DNA of 38,533 bases, from the NCBI GenBank assembly GCA_001899585.1, contig MKWE01000050.1, positions 1 through 38,533 of the forward strand, read 5' to 3'. The notes beneath the pieces were generated by a model. It saw nothing but the letters and a program-made list of their open reading frames with translations, made no database searches and was not told the origin of the DNA. Positions 26,802 to 36,758 of this stretch are shown here, one piece after another. The stretch comes from Rhodospirillales bacterium 70-18 (GTDB taxonomy: Bacteria; Pseudomonadota; Alphaproteobacteria; Acetobacterales; Acetobacteraceae). The first letter of the stretch is position 1; every line of letters begins with the position of its first letter. The position numbers and the translations under genes were made by a program.

Positions 26802-28343
26802 TCAAGCACCTGTTCCCGCACCCGCGAGCATCGCAAGGAAATGGTCGGCATCGGCGAGGCATGTCTGCTTGCGCGACTCACTCCAGCCGGCGAGGGTGCT
26901 ATACGGCATCGCCATGCGTGGGTTGCCGGCGAGCTGGTCGTGGTGGCGGATCAGGAACGCCCAGTAGAGATAGTTGAACGGGCACGCTGCGGGACCACTC
27001 TTGCGTTCCACCTCATAGGCGCAGCCGCCGCAGAAATCGGACATCCGCTTGATGTAGGCGCCCGAGGCCGCGTAGGGCTTGGACGCCATATGCCCGCCAT
27101 CGGCAAAGACAGCCATTCCCAGCGTATTCGGCATTTCCACCCATTCCAGCGCGTCGGCGTAGACGGCGAGGTACCAGCGCTCGATCTCCCTTGGCGCTAC
27201 CCCTGCAAGCAATGCGAAATTGCCGGTGAGCATCAGCCGCTGGATATGATGCGAATAGGCGTGGTCGCGAGTGCTGGCGATGGCTTCGCGCAGGCACCGC
27301 ATTCTGGTCTCGCCGGTCCAGTAGAACTCCGGCAGCGGGCGGTCGGCGTGCATCGCGTTGGCGCCGGCGTAGCCGGGCATCAGCGTCCAATAGACGCCGC
27401 GCACATACTCCCGCCAGCCCAACACCTGCCGGATGAAACCTTCAACCGCATTGATCGGCGCTCGGCCAGCCCGGTAGGCGGCTTCCGCAGCGGCGCAGAC
27501 CTCGCGCGGCGACAGCAGGCCGAGGTTCAGTGCGGGCGCGAGCAGGGAATGATAGAGGAACGGCGCGCTGGTCTGCATCGCATCCTGGTAATCCCCGAAG
27601 CGCGGCAGCCCGTGGGCAATGAAATCGGCGAGTGCCTCCAGCGCCTGGTCGCGCGTCACCGGCCAGCCGAAGTCATCCAGCCTGCCGAAATGCCCGCCGA
27701 ACCGCTGCGCCACCAACGTCATGACCTCGCGGGTGACGCCATCCGGCGCGAACCGGCGGCGGGCCGGCAGGGCCACCCCACGTGGCAGGCGCTTGCGGTT
27801 CTCCGCATCGAAGTTCCAGTCACCGCCGACAGGCGCGCCGTCCTGCATCAGAACGTCGTGCTCGCGCCGCATCTCGCGGTAGAAATGCTCCATGCGCCAA
27901 ACCCGCCGCCCCTTTGCCCATGCCCGAAACCGCGCCCGTGAGGCGAAGAACCGCTCATCGGCGCGTATCTCAACTGGCAGGCCAAAGCGGTGCGCCCACG
28001 CTTCAACCAGCGCCTGCACGCGCCATTCGCCGGGTTCCGTGAGCACCAGACGTGTCGCTCGGTGGCGGATAAGCGCGCGTTCGACCTCGCCGGCAAAGCT
28101 GCCTGTGTTGGCCGGATCGTCCAGCCGAACATAGTCCAGCCGCAGGCCTTGCGCGCGCAGCGTATCGGCGAAATGCCTCATGGCGCTGAGAAACAGGACG
28201 ATCTTCTGCTGGTGATGAGGAACATGGCGGCACTCCTGCTCCACCTCCAGCATCAGCACCACGTCGCGTGCCGGGTCGATATCCGTCAGTGCCGACAGAT
28301 CGGCCGAGAGCTGATCGCCCAGCACCAGGCGCAGCGTGGTCAT
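26802..28343 (-). CDS. FeS-type (6-4) photolyase/cryptochrome-family protein
   Basis: A 513-residue DNA-repair flavoprotein of the bacterial FeS cryptochrome/photolyase class. The N-terminal Rossmann part starts [20 protein letters not shown]; the C-terminal FAD region has [20 protein letters not shown] and [20 protein letters not shown]. The four cysteines expected to hold the [4Fe-4S] cluster appear in [16 protein letters not shown] and ACPFNYLYW. It uses light to repair UV photoproducts. The start overlaps the DUF2256 gene (ATGA), and the operon runs DUF3429, SDR, DUF2256, photolyase. Confidence 0.9.
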   Translation of the reverse strand: MTTLRLVLGDQLSADLSALTDIDPARDVVLMLEVEQECRHVPHHQQKIVLFLSAMRHFADTLRAQGLRLDYVRLDDPANTGSFAGEVERALIRHRATRLVLTEPGEWRVQALVEAWAHRFGLPVEIRADERFFASRARFRAWAKGRRVWRMEHFYREMRREHDVLMQDGAPVGGDWNFDAENRKRLPRGVALPARRRFAPDGVTREVMTLVAQRFGGHFGRLDDFGWPVTRDQALEALADFIAHGLPRFGDYQDAMQTSAPFLYHSLLAPALNLGLLSPREVCAAAEAAYRAGRAPINAVEGFIRQVLGWREYVRGVYWTLMPGYAGANAMHADRPLPEFYWTGETRMRCLREAIASTRDHAYSHHIQRLMLTGNFALLAGVAPREIERWYLAVYADALEWVEMPNTLGMAVFADGGHMASKPYAASGAYIKRMSDFCGGCAYEVERKSGPAACPFNYLYWAFLIRHHDQLAGNPRMAMPYSTLAGWSESRKQTCLADADHFLAMLAGAGTGA

Positions 28344-28519
28344 CGCGGATTCTGAGCCTCAGTCGCCTGCGGCCGGTATCGCGCCGGGCGCCGGCAGCGC
28401 TCCGAACAGAAGCGCACCTGCGGCCAGTCCCGCGCCCACTTACGCCGCCACGCGAACGGCCGGTTGCAGGTGGGGCAGGTCTTTTCTGGCAGGTCAGCCT
28501 TCTGGCGCATCGCTGGCAT
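28340..28519 (-). CDS. DUF2256 zinc-ribbon-like small protein
   Basis: This 59-residue frame reads KADLPEKTCPTCNRPFAWRR, then KWARDWPQVRFCSERCRR, with two CxxC/CxxxC metal-binding pairs. It is the DUF2256 family, which commonly neighbours FeS-type photolyases. ATG 28519; the stop overlaps the photolyase start by 4 bases. It probably binds zinc; its role with the photolyase is unknown. Confidence 0.9.
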   Translation of the reverse strand: MPAMRQKADLPEKTCPTCNRPFAWRRKWARDWPQVRFCSERCRRPARYRPQATEAQNPR

Positions 28520-28522
28520 GGA

Positions 28523-29200
28523 TCACCACGGGACCGGCGCGCCGCGCCAGTCAAAGAAATTGCCGCTGTCGGCGGCCTGCAACCCGTTGAGCACCGCCAG
28601 CAGGTGTCGCGCTGCCTCAGCTGGTGTCAGAACCGGCCGCCTCTCGCGGACGAAGGGTGCGGAGAGGCGCGTTGCGACCGTGCCGGGGTGGAGCGCCACG
28701 CAGATCGCCTCGGGATGGGTGCGCGCAAGCTCGATCGCCGCGGTGCGCACGAGTTGGTTTGCCGCCGCCTTCGATGCCCGGTAGCCATACCAGCCGCCCA
28801 GCCGGTTATCGCCGATGCTGCCGACGCGGGCGGACAGATTGGCAAACACGGAGCGCCCCTTCCGCGGCAACCGCGGTAGAAAATGCTTCATCAGCAACGC
28901 CGGGCCGATGGCGTTGACGGCGAAGACACGAGCGAGATGCGTCGGATCGAGTTCCCGCAGGGTCTTTTCCGGGCGCTGTTCGCCGTCATGCAGGAGGCCG
29001 GCCGCATTGATGACCAATCGCAGATCGCCGGCCGGCAACGCCGCCACCGCCTGCACGATGCTGCTCTCATCGCACAGGTCGAACCCGGGCCGCCCCAGGC
29101 CGATGACCAGGTCCACTGCGCTGGCAGCGCTGATCTCAGCATGCAAGGCCGCGCCAATCCCGCCGGTGGCGCCCACCACCACCACGATCGCATCGGCCAT
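28523..29200 (-). CDS. Short-chain dehydrogenase (C-factor-like)
   Basis: A 225-residue NAD(P)-dependent SDR with the cofactor motif VVVGATGGIGAAL, NAAG in LRLVINAAGLLHDG, and the catalytic YGYRASKAA (YxxxK). It resembles C-factor-like SDRs that accompany photolyase genes. The start overlaps the DUF3429 stop by one base, and the stop is 3 bases before the DUF2256 ATG. Confidence 0.88.
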   Translation of the reverse strand: MADAIVVVVGATGGIGAALHAEISAASAVDLVIGLGRPGFDLCDESSIVQAVAALPAGDLRLVINAAGLLHDGEQRPEKTLRELDPTHLARVFAVNAIGPALLMKHFLPRLPRKGRSVFANLSARVGSIGDNRLGGWYGYRASKAAANQLVRTAAIELARTHPEAICVALHPGTVATRLSAPFVRERRPVLTPAEAARHLLAVLNGLQAADSGNFFDWRGAPVPW

Positions 29201-29631
29201 CAGGCGAACAGGCCCAGTGTCAGTGCGCAGATCGCCCCGGCTGAGAGCGGGAGTCGCAGATATCGGTACCAGTCAGGTGCCATGGCGAGGCGGACATCAG
29301 CCATCAGCATCAAGGCAAAGCCGACCGCCAGCAGCACAAGCCCCGCGGATACCGGCACCAGCAAACCAACCCAGGCCACCAGGGACGGCAGCACGCTGAA
29401 ACCCAGCCGCGCGAATAATCGGGCGGGGTCCGCCTCGGCCATTGCCAGGCCCCAGCGGACGCCCCCCAGGAAAGACAGGATCGCCGCGCCATAGGCGACC
29501 AGACCGAATTGCGCAGATGCGTGCAGTGGAGCAGACGGCAATAGCGCGGCCAAAGCGGCGACCGCGAAAGGCAAGAGACCCGAGAAGCCCAGCCAGCCTG
29601 CGGCGGGCGGGATGCTGGAGAGTTGTTTCAT
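29200..29631 (-). CDS. DUF3429 membrane protein
   Basis: A 143-residue protein with about four hydrophobic segments (GLLPFAVAALAALL; YGAAILSFLGGVRWGLAMAE; LVAWVGLLVPVSAGLVLLAV) and the family phrase FLGGVRWGLAM. Function unknown. I prefer ATG 29631 (MKQLSSIPPAAGWLG); an ATG at 29649 is possible. It is the first gene of the photolyase operon. Confidence 0.82.
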   Translation of the reverse strand: MKQLSSIPPAAGWLGFSGLLPFAVAALAALLPSAPLHASAQFGLVAYGAAILSFLGGVRWGLAMAEADPARLFARLGFSVLPSLVAWVGLLVPVSAGLVLLAVGFALMLMADVRLAMAPDWYRYLRLPLSAGAICALTLGLFA

Positions 29632-29649
29632 GGCGGCGGTCCAAGGCAT

Positions 29650-30113
29650 TGAGATGGGCCGGACGCATATGGTGGGAATTGGGGCGGCAACAACCGATCA
29701 TTTCCTTGAGATCTGGCCCCAGCCACACCTCCCCTCCCGGCTTGGCTGCACCTGCCGCGTTCCTTGCGCAGCGCGACCGTCCGGTTGTCCAAGGCGCAAA
29801 CGGGTTCAGCAACCGCCCCCATCGTTCGCCGTCGGCCGTGTTGCGCGTGATCAGAACCGGCCCATGCACTTGCGCGGTTGCAACCGGCGGCGCGTCGACG
29901 ACATCGGCGAACCATGCCGCCAGGGCACTGGCCTTCGCCGGATCGCGGGGACGACCACCTTCGATGTCTCGGCGGGCCAATGCGGGGCATGGGTCGGCTC
30001 TCTCATGGAGGAATACGCCCAGGCATAGGCACATTGATCGGCATTGATCGGTGCCAAATGACGCTTTCGACGAGGTCATGTCGCCGCTGCTGGTGCAAAA
30101 AAGCGGATGACCG
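29650..30113. other. Gap upstream of the photolyase operon
   Basis: A long minus-strand frame (ATG 30079) covers this stretch and reads, for example, ASALAAWFADVVDAPPVATA and GPVLITRNTADGERWGRLLN. The middle looks coding, but it runs out of frame into the DUF3429 gene and I recognise no family. It may be the remnant of a lost gene. Confidence 0.3.
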
Positions 30114-30482
30114 TCAGGCCGCAGCGCGCGGCACCACCTCAGCGCGGATGCGAGCGCCGGCCGCGCGTTCGGCCACGTCTAGCTCATAGGCCTTTTGCAG
30201 GTTGAGCCAAAAGCTGGCACTCGTGCCAAAATGCCTCGCCAGACGCAACGCGGTCTCCGCTGTTACCGCGCGATCACCTGCGAGGATGGCAGTGATGCGG
30301 TTTGCCGGCACCCGCAGGGCCAACGCAAGGGCGTGTGCGGTCAGGCCCAGCGGTTCGAGAAAGTCGTGGCGCAACACCTCGCCGGGATGAATGGGTGGAA
30401 GCCGCTCGGCACTGTCGAGCCCCGAAAAATCGACCCGGGCGGCATCGAGGTCCGTTCGGGAAATCAGCTGCGGCGTCGACAT
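30114..30482 (-). CDS. higA: HigA-family antitoxin
   Basis: A 122-residue helix-turn-helix antitoxin: LPPIHPGEVLRHDFLEPLGL, then the HTH LALALRVPANRITAILAGDR and the family-typical FGTSASFWLNLQKAYELDVA. It follows higB by 20 bases, the normal order, and should repress the operon through the dyads at the higB start. Confidence 0.9.
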   Translation of the reverse strand: MSTPQLISRTDLDAARVDFSGLDSAERLPPIHPGEVLRHDFLEPLGLTAHALALALRVPANRITAILAGDRAVTAETALRLARHFGTSASFWLNLQKAYELDVAERAAGARIRAEVVPRAAA

Positions 30483-30502
30483 CTCAGTTTCCCCTTACGC
30501 TA

Positions 30503-30799
30503 CTAATGATAGTCCACGATCTCGACCTCATGCGCACCGTCATCTCTCCAAATGAAGGCGATACGCCGCTGGCCGTTGATCCGGATGGAGTGCTCACCAG
30601 CACGATCGCCGCGCAGGGTTTCCAGCCGATTTCCCGGCGGAACCCGGAGGTCGTCCAGGCGTTCGGCTGCGTCTATGGCGGCCAGTTTGCGCCGTGCTGC
30701 CAGGGCCAGATCGCGCGCCATTCCCCGCGGCAGCCTGCCGGAGAAAACCATCGCAGTTACCTTGTCACGGAAGCTCCGGATCACGTCGATACGTATCAC
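30503..30799 (-). CDS. higB: HigB/RelE-family toxin
   Basis: A 98-residue ribosome-dependent mRNA-cleaving toxin with AARRKLAAIDAAERLDDLRV, PPGNRLETLRGDRAGEHSIR and the C-terminal RRIAFIWRDDGAHEVEIVDY. The common start MIRSF lies a few codons inside; ATG 30799 overlaps the operator. Confidence 0.88.
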   Translation of the reverse strand: MIRIDVIRSFRDKVTAMVFSGRLPRGMARDLALAARRKLAAIDAAERLDDLRVPPGNRLETLRGDRAGEHSIRINGQRRIAFIWRDDGAHEVEIVDYH

Positions 30800-30807
30800 G
30801 TAATACG
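30788..30807. promoter_or_regulatory. higBA operator region
   Basis: GATACGTATC (30788-30797) is a perfect palindrome and CGTAT-N6-ATACG (30792-30807) overlaps it. They cover the toxin start codon and its upstream side, where HigA-type repressors bind. Confidence 0.5.
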
Positions 30808-30934
30808 ATATACGTCAAGTGGCACGCTCCCACTGCATGCGCTCGACCGTCCACGAATTCGGCGGAAGCAAGCCACGGGGTGCTTGCCTGAGGTCAAATG
30901 TTCGTCGAGGTGCCCAGCAGCACCGCGGTGTCGA

Positions 30935-31240
30935 TCAAATGGCAGGGCGGGCCTGTTTATACCTGGAATCGCGTGACCGCTCGAGGTTGATCCCATCGAG
31001 AGGCGCCGATGAAAGTAGGTCCTTCAGGCTGCGGGTCGGGATTGGAGCAAAGCGCCCGCGAAGAAGCGCTCGTGTAGGGACGGCTCGTTGCGAGTCCACC
31101 AGCGCCCTGGCGACCGCTCGGACGAGGGGTGCATCCTCCGGATGCACCCGGACTTCCAGCCGGATGAGGCCGCGACTGCGAAGCCGCTGCCGTCGTACGG
31201 CCGCAGCCGGATTTTGTTTCTGGCTACACGGTGTGGACAT
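30935..31240 (-). CDS. Orphan antitoxin-like protein
   Basis: A 101-residue basic protein (VRRQRLRSRGLIRLEVRVHP, then EDAPLVRAVARALVDSQRAV and SLKDLLSSAPLDGINLER). The arrangement looks like a ribbon-helix-helix or MazE-like antitoxin, but I cannot name the subfamily. ATG 31240 has only a weak ribosome site. Just after its stop, the minus strand reads LIDTAVLLGTSTNI and stops, resembling the first strand of a PIN-domain toxin, so the partner is probably lost. Confidence 0.5.
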   Translation of the reverse strand: MSTPCSQKQNPAAAVRRQRLRSRGLIRLEVRVHPEDAPLVRAVARALVDSQRAVPTRALLRGRFAPIPTRSLKDLLSSAPLDGINLERSRDSRYKQARPAI

Positions 31241-31690
31241 TGGAAACGCCTGATCGCAACTCGCAGAATGGATACCAGAAATGCATCTCGCGCCCAAGTC
31301 GTACCGTCTCACAGCCCCAAGCCGGGGAAATTTCGTATCCAGTTCTGCTTCCTACACCATTCTCCTTCTGAGTAAGCGCCCTCCCCTCGGGGGGACGGGC
31401 GTGGGAGGCGCAGGTTTCCTGTGGGTTTGCGGGGTGGACCTGGGGCTCTGGAATTGCAACGAGCGCCCGAATCTCTCTCCGAAGGATCGATTCTCTCCGC
31501 GACCTGAGGCTCCGGGGGCTTTGGCCCCAGGTCGGAGTGCATTGAAATACCATAGTTTAACGGTGTATCTTCACACCTACAATTGTAACCGCGATCGCTT
31601 GAGGCGGTGGTAACCGGGTGCGAATCTTCAGCCCCGGGTCACACCCAATCGCGATGACGCGATGGCCGCGGCGGCGTGCTTGCCGAGCAG
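31241..31690. other. Non-coding stretch with GC hairpins
   Basis: No gene is supported. GCGCCCTCCC near 31375 pairs with GGGAGGCGC near 31411 with one bulge, and GGGGC-TTTG-GCCCC (31515-31528) forms a hairpin. TAGTTTAACGGTGTA (31554-31568) resembles the LacI-type operator region at 33477-33491. Confidence 0.4.
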
Positions 31691-31692
31691 GT

Positions 31693-31725
31693 GTTTCGAT
31701 CCACGCCCCCGCGAGGGGGGGCGAC
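31693..31725 (+). repeat. Solitary CRISPR-like repeat
   Basis: GTTTCGATCCACGCCCCCGC followed by GAGGGGGGGCGAC matches the form of type I-C-like repeats (GTTTC...ATCCACGCCCC...GGGGGCGAC), with one extra G and a GC stem. No second copy lies within a spacer distance on either side and no cas genes are present. It is a relic, not an array. Confidence 0.55.
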
Positions 31726-32379
31726 CTGGGGCGATCGGCATTGACTGCCATTTCTCGCCCTGCGTGCAAAAGAGCCAGACACTCGGGCGGAAAGCGCGTG
31801 CCGGGAAGAAGACCGCCAGATTGACGCTTGTGAAGCGTCGGCGGGTCCTGTGGTGCAACAAAATTGCGGGGAGCACCAAGAAAGGCTGCTTCAGACCGCG
31901 TATGAGCGGCCGCGTCCCACGAAGCAGGCTATCGCATGGCTGGTCTTGACAGTGATAGCCATGCATGGCCATTCATGGGCAGTTATAGACACAACTACTC
32001 CGATAGAGAAGCATGAAACTGCTCACCGTCCCAGAGGTAGCCTTTAGGGACGTACTACTCGCTGATACTCGACGCAGTGTCACCGCCACAGCGGAAAGCT
32101 GAGGTGTTCGCCCTGTGCAGGACAGCGAACTCTATCGGCATAATCCTGACGAGCGCGACGCTCTCCCTGATCTCGCTCGTGGTCACACAGGCCGTGTCAG
32201 CCACACTGATCTTCATGGCTACCCTGACTGTTGGAATCGCCTCCTTCGTCCGCCGCTCTTCCCGCCCGCTATCGGGCTGATAGACGTCGCCAAGGCAGCC
32301 GTTTCGAAAATCAAGCCGACCATGTGGAAACCCAGTCTGATCGGATTCCGTTTCGTCTTGCGCAAGGTTGCCATCCGGC
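31726..32379. other. Non-coding stretch
   Basis: Short frames on both strands show no family motif. Composition is less GC-rich than average around 31940-32250, suggesting foreign or decayed DNA. Confidence 0.35.
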
Positions 32380-32620
32380 ATGTCGCAGATCACCGGCACC
32401 GACCGTTGGCGACTGCTGCTCCTATCTGAGTCGCGCGACGACTATGTCGACCCGGACAATCCGGAGCGCTTCACCGACGCGTTCGTGAATTGGCTGGACC
32501 TGTCGGCAGCAGGGTCCGCGTGTGTGACATCCAAGCCCGCGGCCGTCCGGGCTGCCTGCAGGCGCATGTTGACAGGAGGAACCCCGGCTTTGCCGGAAAG
32601 CTACGCAACCTATGTGCCGC
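32380..32620 (+). mobile_element. IS1182-like transposase, decayed N-terminal fragment
   Basis: MSQITGTDRWRLLLLSESRD, then DYVDPDNPERFTDAFVNWLD is the N-terminus of IS1182/IS5-like transposases. The expected GRPGY..ADLL motif appears only in another frame (ARGRPGCLQAHV), so the gene is frameshifted and lacks the catalytic domain. Confidence 0.6.
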
Positions 32621-32757
32621 GACAACTGCGCCGTCGCGACCACCTCGGGCCCCGACCGTCCCCAGAGCGTGCTGATCTTGGTTTGAATTGGGCTGAGCAC
32701 CATGCTCGAACAGGCGCCCGCCTAGCCTCGAAAGTGCCGTCGGTCCGCCGCTCCGGC

Positions 32758-32853
32758 TCAGCCGGCGTCCTTTTGCATCTCCGCTCGCCAGGGGTGCTCT
32801 TCGCGGAAGCCCAGGACGGTGCGGGCCTTGCGGTTGGACAGCCGCCGGTGACA
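32758..32853 (-). pseudogene. NAD-dependent epimerase-like C-terminal fragment
   Basis: The minus strand reads LSNRKARTVLGFREEHPWRA, ending EMQKDAG and TGA (32758-32760). It resembles the tail of sugar-nucleotide epimerases. Too short to be sure. Confidence 0.3.
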
Positions 32854-33114
32854 GAGCGCAGGATGCACGCGTCTTCACCGGGACCACCGGGAATGCCTTG
32901 GTCGATCCGCCTCGGCGTCGGCGTATGCCGATAAAGGCAGACGGGATCCAGGCGGTCGGAGGAGAAGCCGCCATGACGGCACTGTCAAAGCAACGAGCGT
33001 AAAGCGCGGTCGGACCCGACGAGGGCAGGAGGGCACGGGCTCAGGCCGCGAAGGCACCCCACTCAGCCATGGCGGCTGAGCGGCGTTGTTTGTAGGTACA
33101 CCGGCGGACGAGGT

Positions 33115-33374
33115 GTCACGAAGACTTCGTCGAGGCGCCACCGCCATTCGGGGGAGCCCCGGCGGAGGGCGACGCGCCGCTTCCTGATCGCGCCGGCGAA
33201 CAATGGCCCGAACCTATTCCACCAGAGGCGAACGGTCTCGTGGCAGATGTCGATGCCGCGCTTTGCCAGCAGGTCCTCGACGTTGCGCAGCGACACCAGT
33301 TAGCAGGCATACATCATCACGGCGAGGAGGACGACCTCTGGAGAACTGTTGAAACGCTTGATCGGATTGCCCAT
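33115..33374 (-). mobile_element. IS6-family transposase, truncated and with a nonsense codon
   Basis: From ATG 33374: MGNPIKRFNSSPEVVLLAVM, MYAC, TAA (33300-33302), then LVSLRNVEDLLAKRGIDICH, ETVRLWWNRFGPLF and RWRLDEVFV before the homology stops. IS6 transposases have Tyr at the stop (TAC to TAA). The catalytic DDE domain is mostly missing. Confidence 0.75.
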
Positions 33375-33446
33375 TGCGGCAGGGTAGGGGCCGACATCCG
33401 CCCCGCGCAAGTTACCTTGACAGCGCCCAGGGGCGGGTCAGATCAC

Positions 33447-33475
33447 TTGACGGCCAAGGTGCGTCGAAATATGCT
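33447..33475 (+). promoter_or_regulatory. Promoter of the aminotransferase-ABC operon
   Basis: TTGACG (33447-33452), 17 bases, TATGCT (33470-33475) match sigma-70-type boxes at ideal spacing, about 60 bases ahead of the start codon at 33536. Confidence 0.55.
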
Positions 33476-33477
33476 TA

Positions 33478-33491
33478 GTTTAACGATATAC
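33478..33491. promoter_or_regulatory. LacI-family operator candidate
   Basis: GTTTAACGATATAC is an imperfect dyad with the central CG typical of LacI/GalR operators; 10 of 14 positions equal its reverse complement. It sits just downstream of the -10 box, at the expected transcription start, and the last gene of this operon encodes a LacI-family repressor. Confidence 0.5.
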
Positions 33492-33535
33492 CATGATAGC
33501 CAATGCCGAAACAGGCAGGGTAATAGGAGAGTCCT

Positions 33536-34870
33536 GTGCGCTCCCAGAATATCGTTCCATCGCTGTTTCTCGACTTCATGCAGATGGAGGAATTCGCCAA
33601 GCATCCCCTGGTGTTCGCGAAAGGCGATGGCATCCGCCTGACGGATTCGGAGGGCCGTTCCTATATAGACGGGCTGTCCGGGGTGTTCGTGGCGAGTCTC
33701 GGCCACAACAACCGGGCGGTGATCGAGGCTGTCACGGAGCAACTGAACCGCCTCGCCTTCGCCCCGCCGCTTCAGAGTACCACGCAGCCGGCGCTGGAAC
33801 TGACCGAAATGCTGCTGCGCATTGCCCCGCAAGGTGTCACGGCCGTGAAATTCCTCAGCGGCGGCTCGGAGGCAACCGAGGCGGCCATGAAGCTGGCCCG
33901 GCAGTACCACCAGCAGACCGGCCACCCCCGGAAATACAAGGTCATCGGCCGCTATGGCGCGTATCACGGGGGCACAATGGGCGCGCTGTCGGCGGGCGGT
34001 GGGCGTGAGCGCAAGTCGGTGTTCGAGCCGCTCGGCACCGGCTTCATCCACGTCCATCCGCCGTTCTGCCACCATTGCCCATTCGACCAGACCTATCCGA
34101 GTTGCGGGCGGACCTGTGTCTCCCTGATCAAGCGCACGATCGAGATGGAAGACCCGGAAACCGTGGCAGCGGTGATCGTCGAACCGATCTCCATTTCGGC
34201 GGCGGGCTTCATGGTGCCGCCGCCCGACTACCTGAAGCGCGTGCGCGACATCTGCGATCGCCACGGGGTGGTGCTGATCTACGACGAAATCATTACCGGC
34301 TTCGGCCGCTTGGGAACCATGTTCGCGTCCGAGCATTTCGGCGCGGCGCCGGACATCACCTGCTGCGGCAAGGGCATGAGCGGCGGCTATGCGCCGCTTG
34401 CTGCCATTCTGATCCGCGACCGCATCGCCGCAGCCTTCTATGGCGCCGAGGAAGCCAACGTGCAGTTCCACCACGGCCACACCTTCGCAGGCAATCCGGT
34501 CGCCTGCGCCGCCGGCATCGCAGTGATCACGCAGATGCTCGAACGCGATCTGGTTGGCAACGCCCAGCGTCAGGGGACCCATCTGCGTGCGCGGCTAGAG
34601 CAGCTCGCAGCGCGCCTTCCGATCATCGAGGACGTACGCGGCGTCGGCCTGTTGCAGGGCGTCGAGTTCGCGCGCAATCACTTCCCAACTGTCCCGCAGC
34701 CCGGGAAACTCGTGGAGGCCGAAGCAAGGGCGCGTGGGTTGCTGCTACGCTGCGGCCGGGATTTTGCCGCCTTCGCCCCGCCGTTGACGGTGACAGCAGA
34801 GGAAATCGACGAGATGACTGGCATTCTCGGCGAAAGTATCGCTGCCGTTAGTGCGAACCTAGCCGCCTAG
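33536..34870 (+). CDS. Class III PLP-dependent aminotransferase
   Basis: A 444-residue omega-type aminotransferase: [20 protein letters not shown] near the N-terminus, [20 protein letters not shown], the cofactor Asp in [17 protein letters not shown], and the PLP Lys in [15 protein letters not shown]. It transfers an amino group from an amine or omega-amino acid to an oxo-acid. Start GTG 33536 has AGGAGA upstream. It heads an operon with an amino acid-type ABC transporter and a LacI regulator, so the imported compound is probably its substrate. Confidence 0.92.
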   Translation: MRSQNIVPSLFLDFMQMEEFAKHPLVFAKGDGIRLTDSEGRSYIDGLSGVFVASLGHNNRAVIEAVTEQLNRLAFAPPLQSTTQPALELTEMLLRIAPQGVTAVKFLSGGSEATEAAMKLARQYHQQTGHPRKYKVIGRYGAYHGGTMGALSAGGGRERKSVFEPLGTGFIHVHPPFCHHCPFDQTYPSCGRTCVSLIKRTIEMEDPETVAAVIVEPISISAAGFMVPPPDYLKRVRDICDRHGVVLIYDEIITGFGRLGTMFASEHFGAAPDITCCGKGMSGGYAPLAAILIRDRIAAAFYGAEEANVQFHHGHTFAGNPVACAAGIAVITQMLERDLVGNAQRQGTHLRARLEQLAARLPIIEDVRGVGLLQGVEFARNHFPTVPQPGKLVEAEARARGLLLRCGRDFAAFAPPLTVTAEEIDEMTGILGESIAAVSANLAA

Positions 34871-34874
34871 TCGC

Positions 34875-35693
<819 letters not shown>

Positions 35694-35734
35694 GTGGGCG
35701 ACGATATCAATGCCAAAAGAAAGGGAAGTGAGCG

Positions 35735-36655
35735 ATGGGAAAGACCGACACGACCGACAACACGGACCGGCCCGCAGCAACTGGCCTTGATCGGCGGCAG
35801 CTTTTCGCCGTCGGCTCCGCCGGCGCGATCGCGGCCGCCGGCTTCGCCCGCAACGCCGCGGCAGCGGAGACGCCGCAGATCGACACTTCGTTCAAGGACT
35901 TCACCTTCCCCAAGTTCAACTGCGACGACTCGCTGGTGAAGGTGCAGCACAAGGGCGAACTGGTCGTCACAACCTCCAACGACTGGCCGTACTCATATCT
36001 CGACCCGAAGACCAACGCCTTTTCCGGGATCGACGCGGAAATCATCACCAGCGTCTGCAAGATGCTGAAGATCCCCAAGCTGAACGTGCAGACCGTGCCG
36101 TTCGATGGCATGATTCCCGGCCTGCTGGACGGGCGCTTCGACATCGTTGGCGATTCCATCCACTACACGAAGGCACGGGCAAAGGTTGTCGACTTCAGTT
36201 TCCCTACCTACTACTACTCGGAATGGCTGGTGGTGAAGACTGGCAATCCGCTGAAGGCCAAATCCATCGCCGACCTCAAAGGCAAGAGTTGTGGTGCACT
36301 GCTCGGCACCAACTACGCCGAATGGATCCAGAAAACCCCAGGCGTTACCTACACCGGCTATAAAGACTGGCCGTCCATGGCGCAGGACATCCAGAACGGC
36401 CGGCTGGACGCCGCCGTCCATGATCAACCGATTGTGGCCGCGACGATCGCCGCCCACCCCGACTGGCAGATTGCGCTTGCCGATGGTTATGAGCCGCACC
36501 AGCTGAAGAACCCGGCGGGCTACAGCCGCTACGCCTTCCGCCAGGGCGATGCGCAGCTGCGGTTGGGCTTCTCCGCGGCGATCCAGTGGATGGAGGATTC
36601 CGGGGATCTGGAGAAAATCCTCAGCAAGTGGGGGCTCAGCGGCTACAACAACTGA
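35735..36655 (+). CDS. ABC transporter substrate-binding protein (Tat signal)
   Basis: A 306-residue amino acid-type periplasmic binding protein. The twin-arginine signal is DRRQLFAVGSAGAIAAAGFA with cleavage likely after NAAAA. The mature domain has WPYSYLDPKTNAFSGIDAEI, PGLLDGRFDIVGDSIHYTKA and AVHDQPIVAAT. Start ATG 35735 follows GGGAAG with suitable spacing. Substrate unknown. Confidence 0.87.
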   Translation: MGKTDTTDNTDRPAATGLDRRQLFAVGSAGAIAAAGFARNAAAAETPQIDTSFKDFTFPKFNCDDSLVKVQHKGELVVTTSNDWPYSYLDPKTNAFSGIDAEIITSVCKMLKIPKLNVQTVPFDGMIPGLLDGRFDIVGDSIHYTKARAKVVDFSFPTYYYSEWLVVKTGNPLKAKSIADLKGKSCGALLGTNYAEWIQKTPGVTYTGYKDWPSMAQDIQNGRLDAAVHDQPIVAATIAAHPDWQIALADGYEPHQLKNPAGYSRYAFRQGDAQLRLGFSAAIQWMEDSGDLEKILSKWGLSGYNN

Positions 36656-36758
36656 GCCGTCGACCTCCCGGGCCGGCGAAAGCTGCCGCCGGCCCCACGG
36701 TCCACCGGTTGGCGCGAACGACTATCCCGGCAGGATATCGAGGAGATATTGAAGCGCG

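Noticed and set aside
29297-30079. A 260-codon minus-strand gene ahead of the photolyase operon
   Set aside because: The 3' third is out-of-frame reading of the DUF3429 gene and no family is recognisable; kept only as a possible remnant.
31600-31800. A CRISPR array
   Set aside because: Only one repeat is present; no copy is found a spacer length away on either side.
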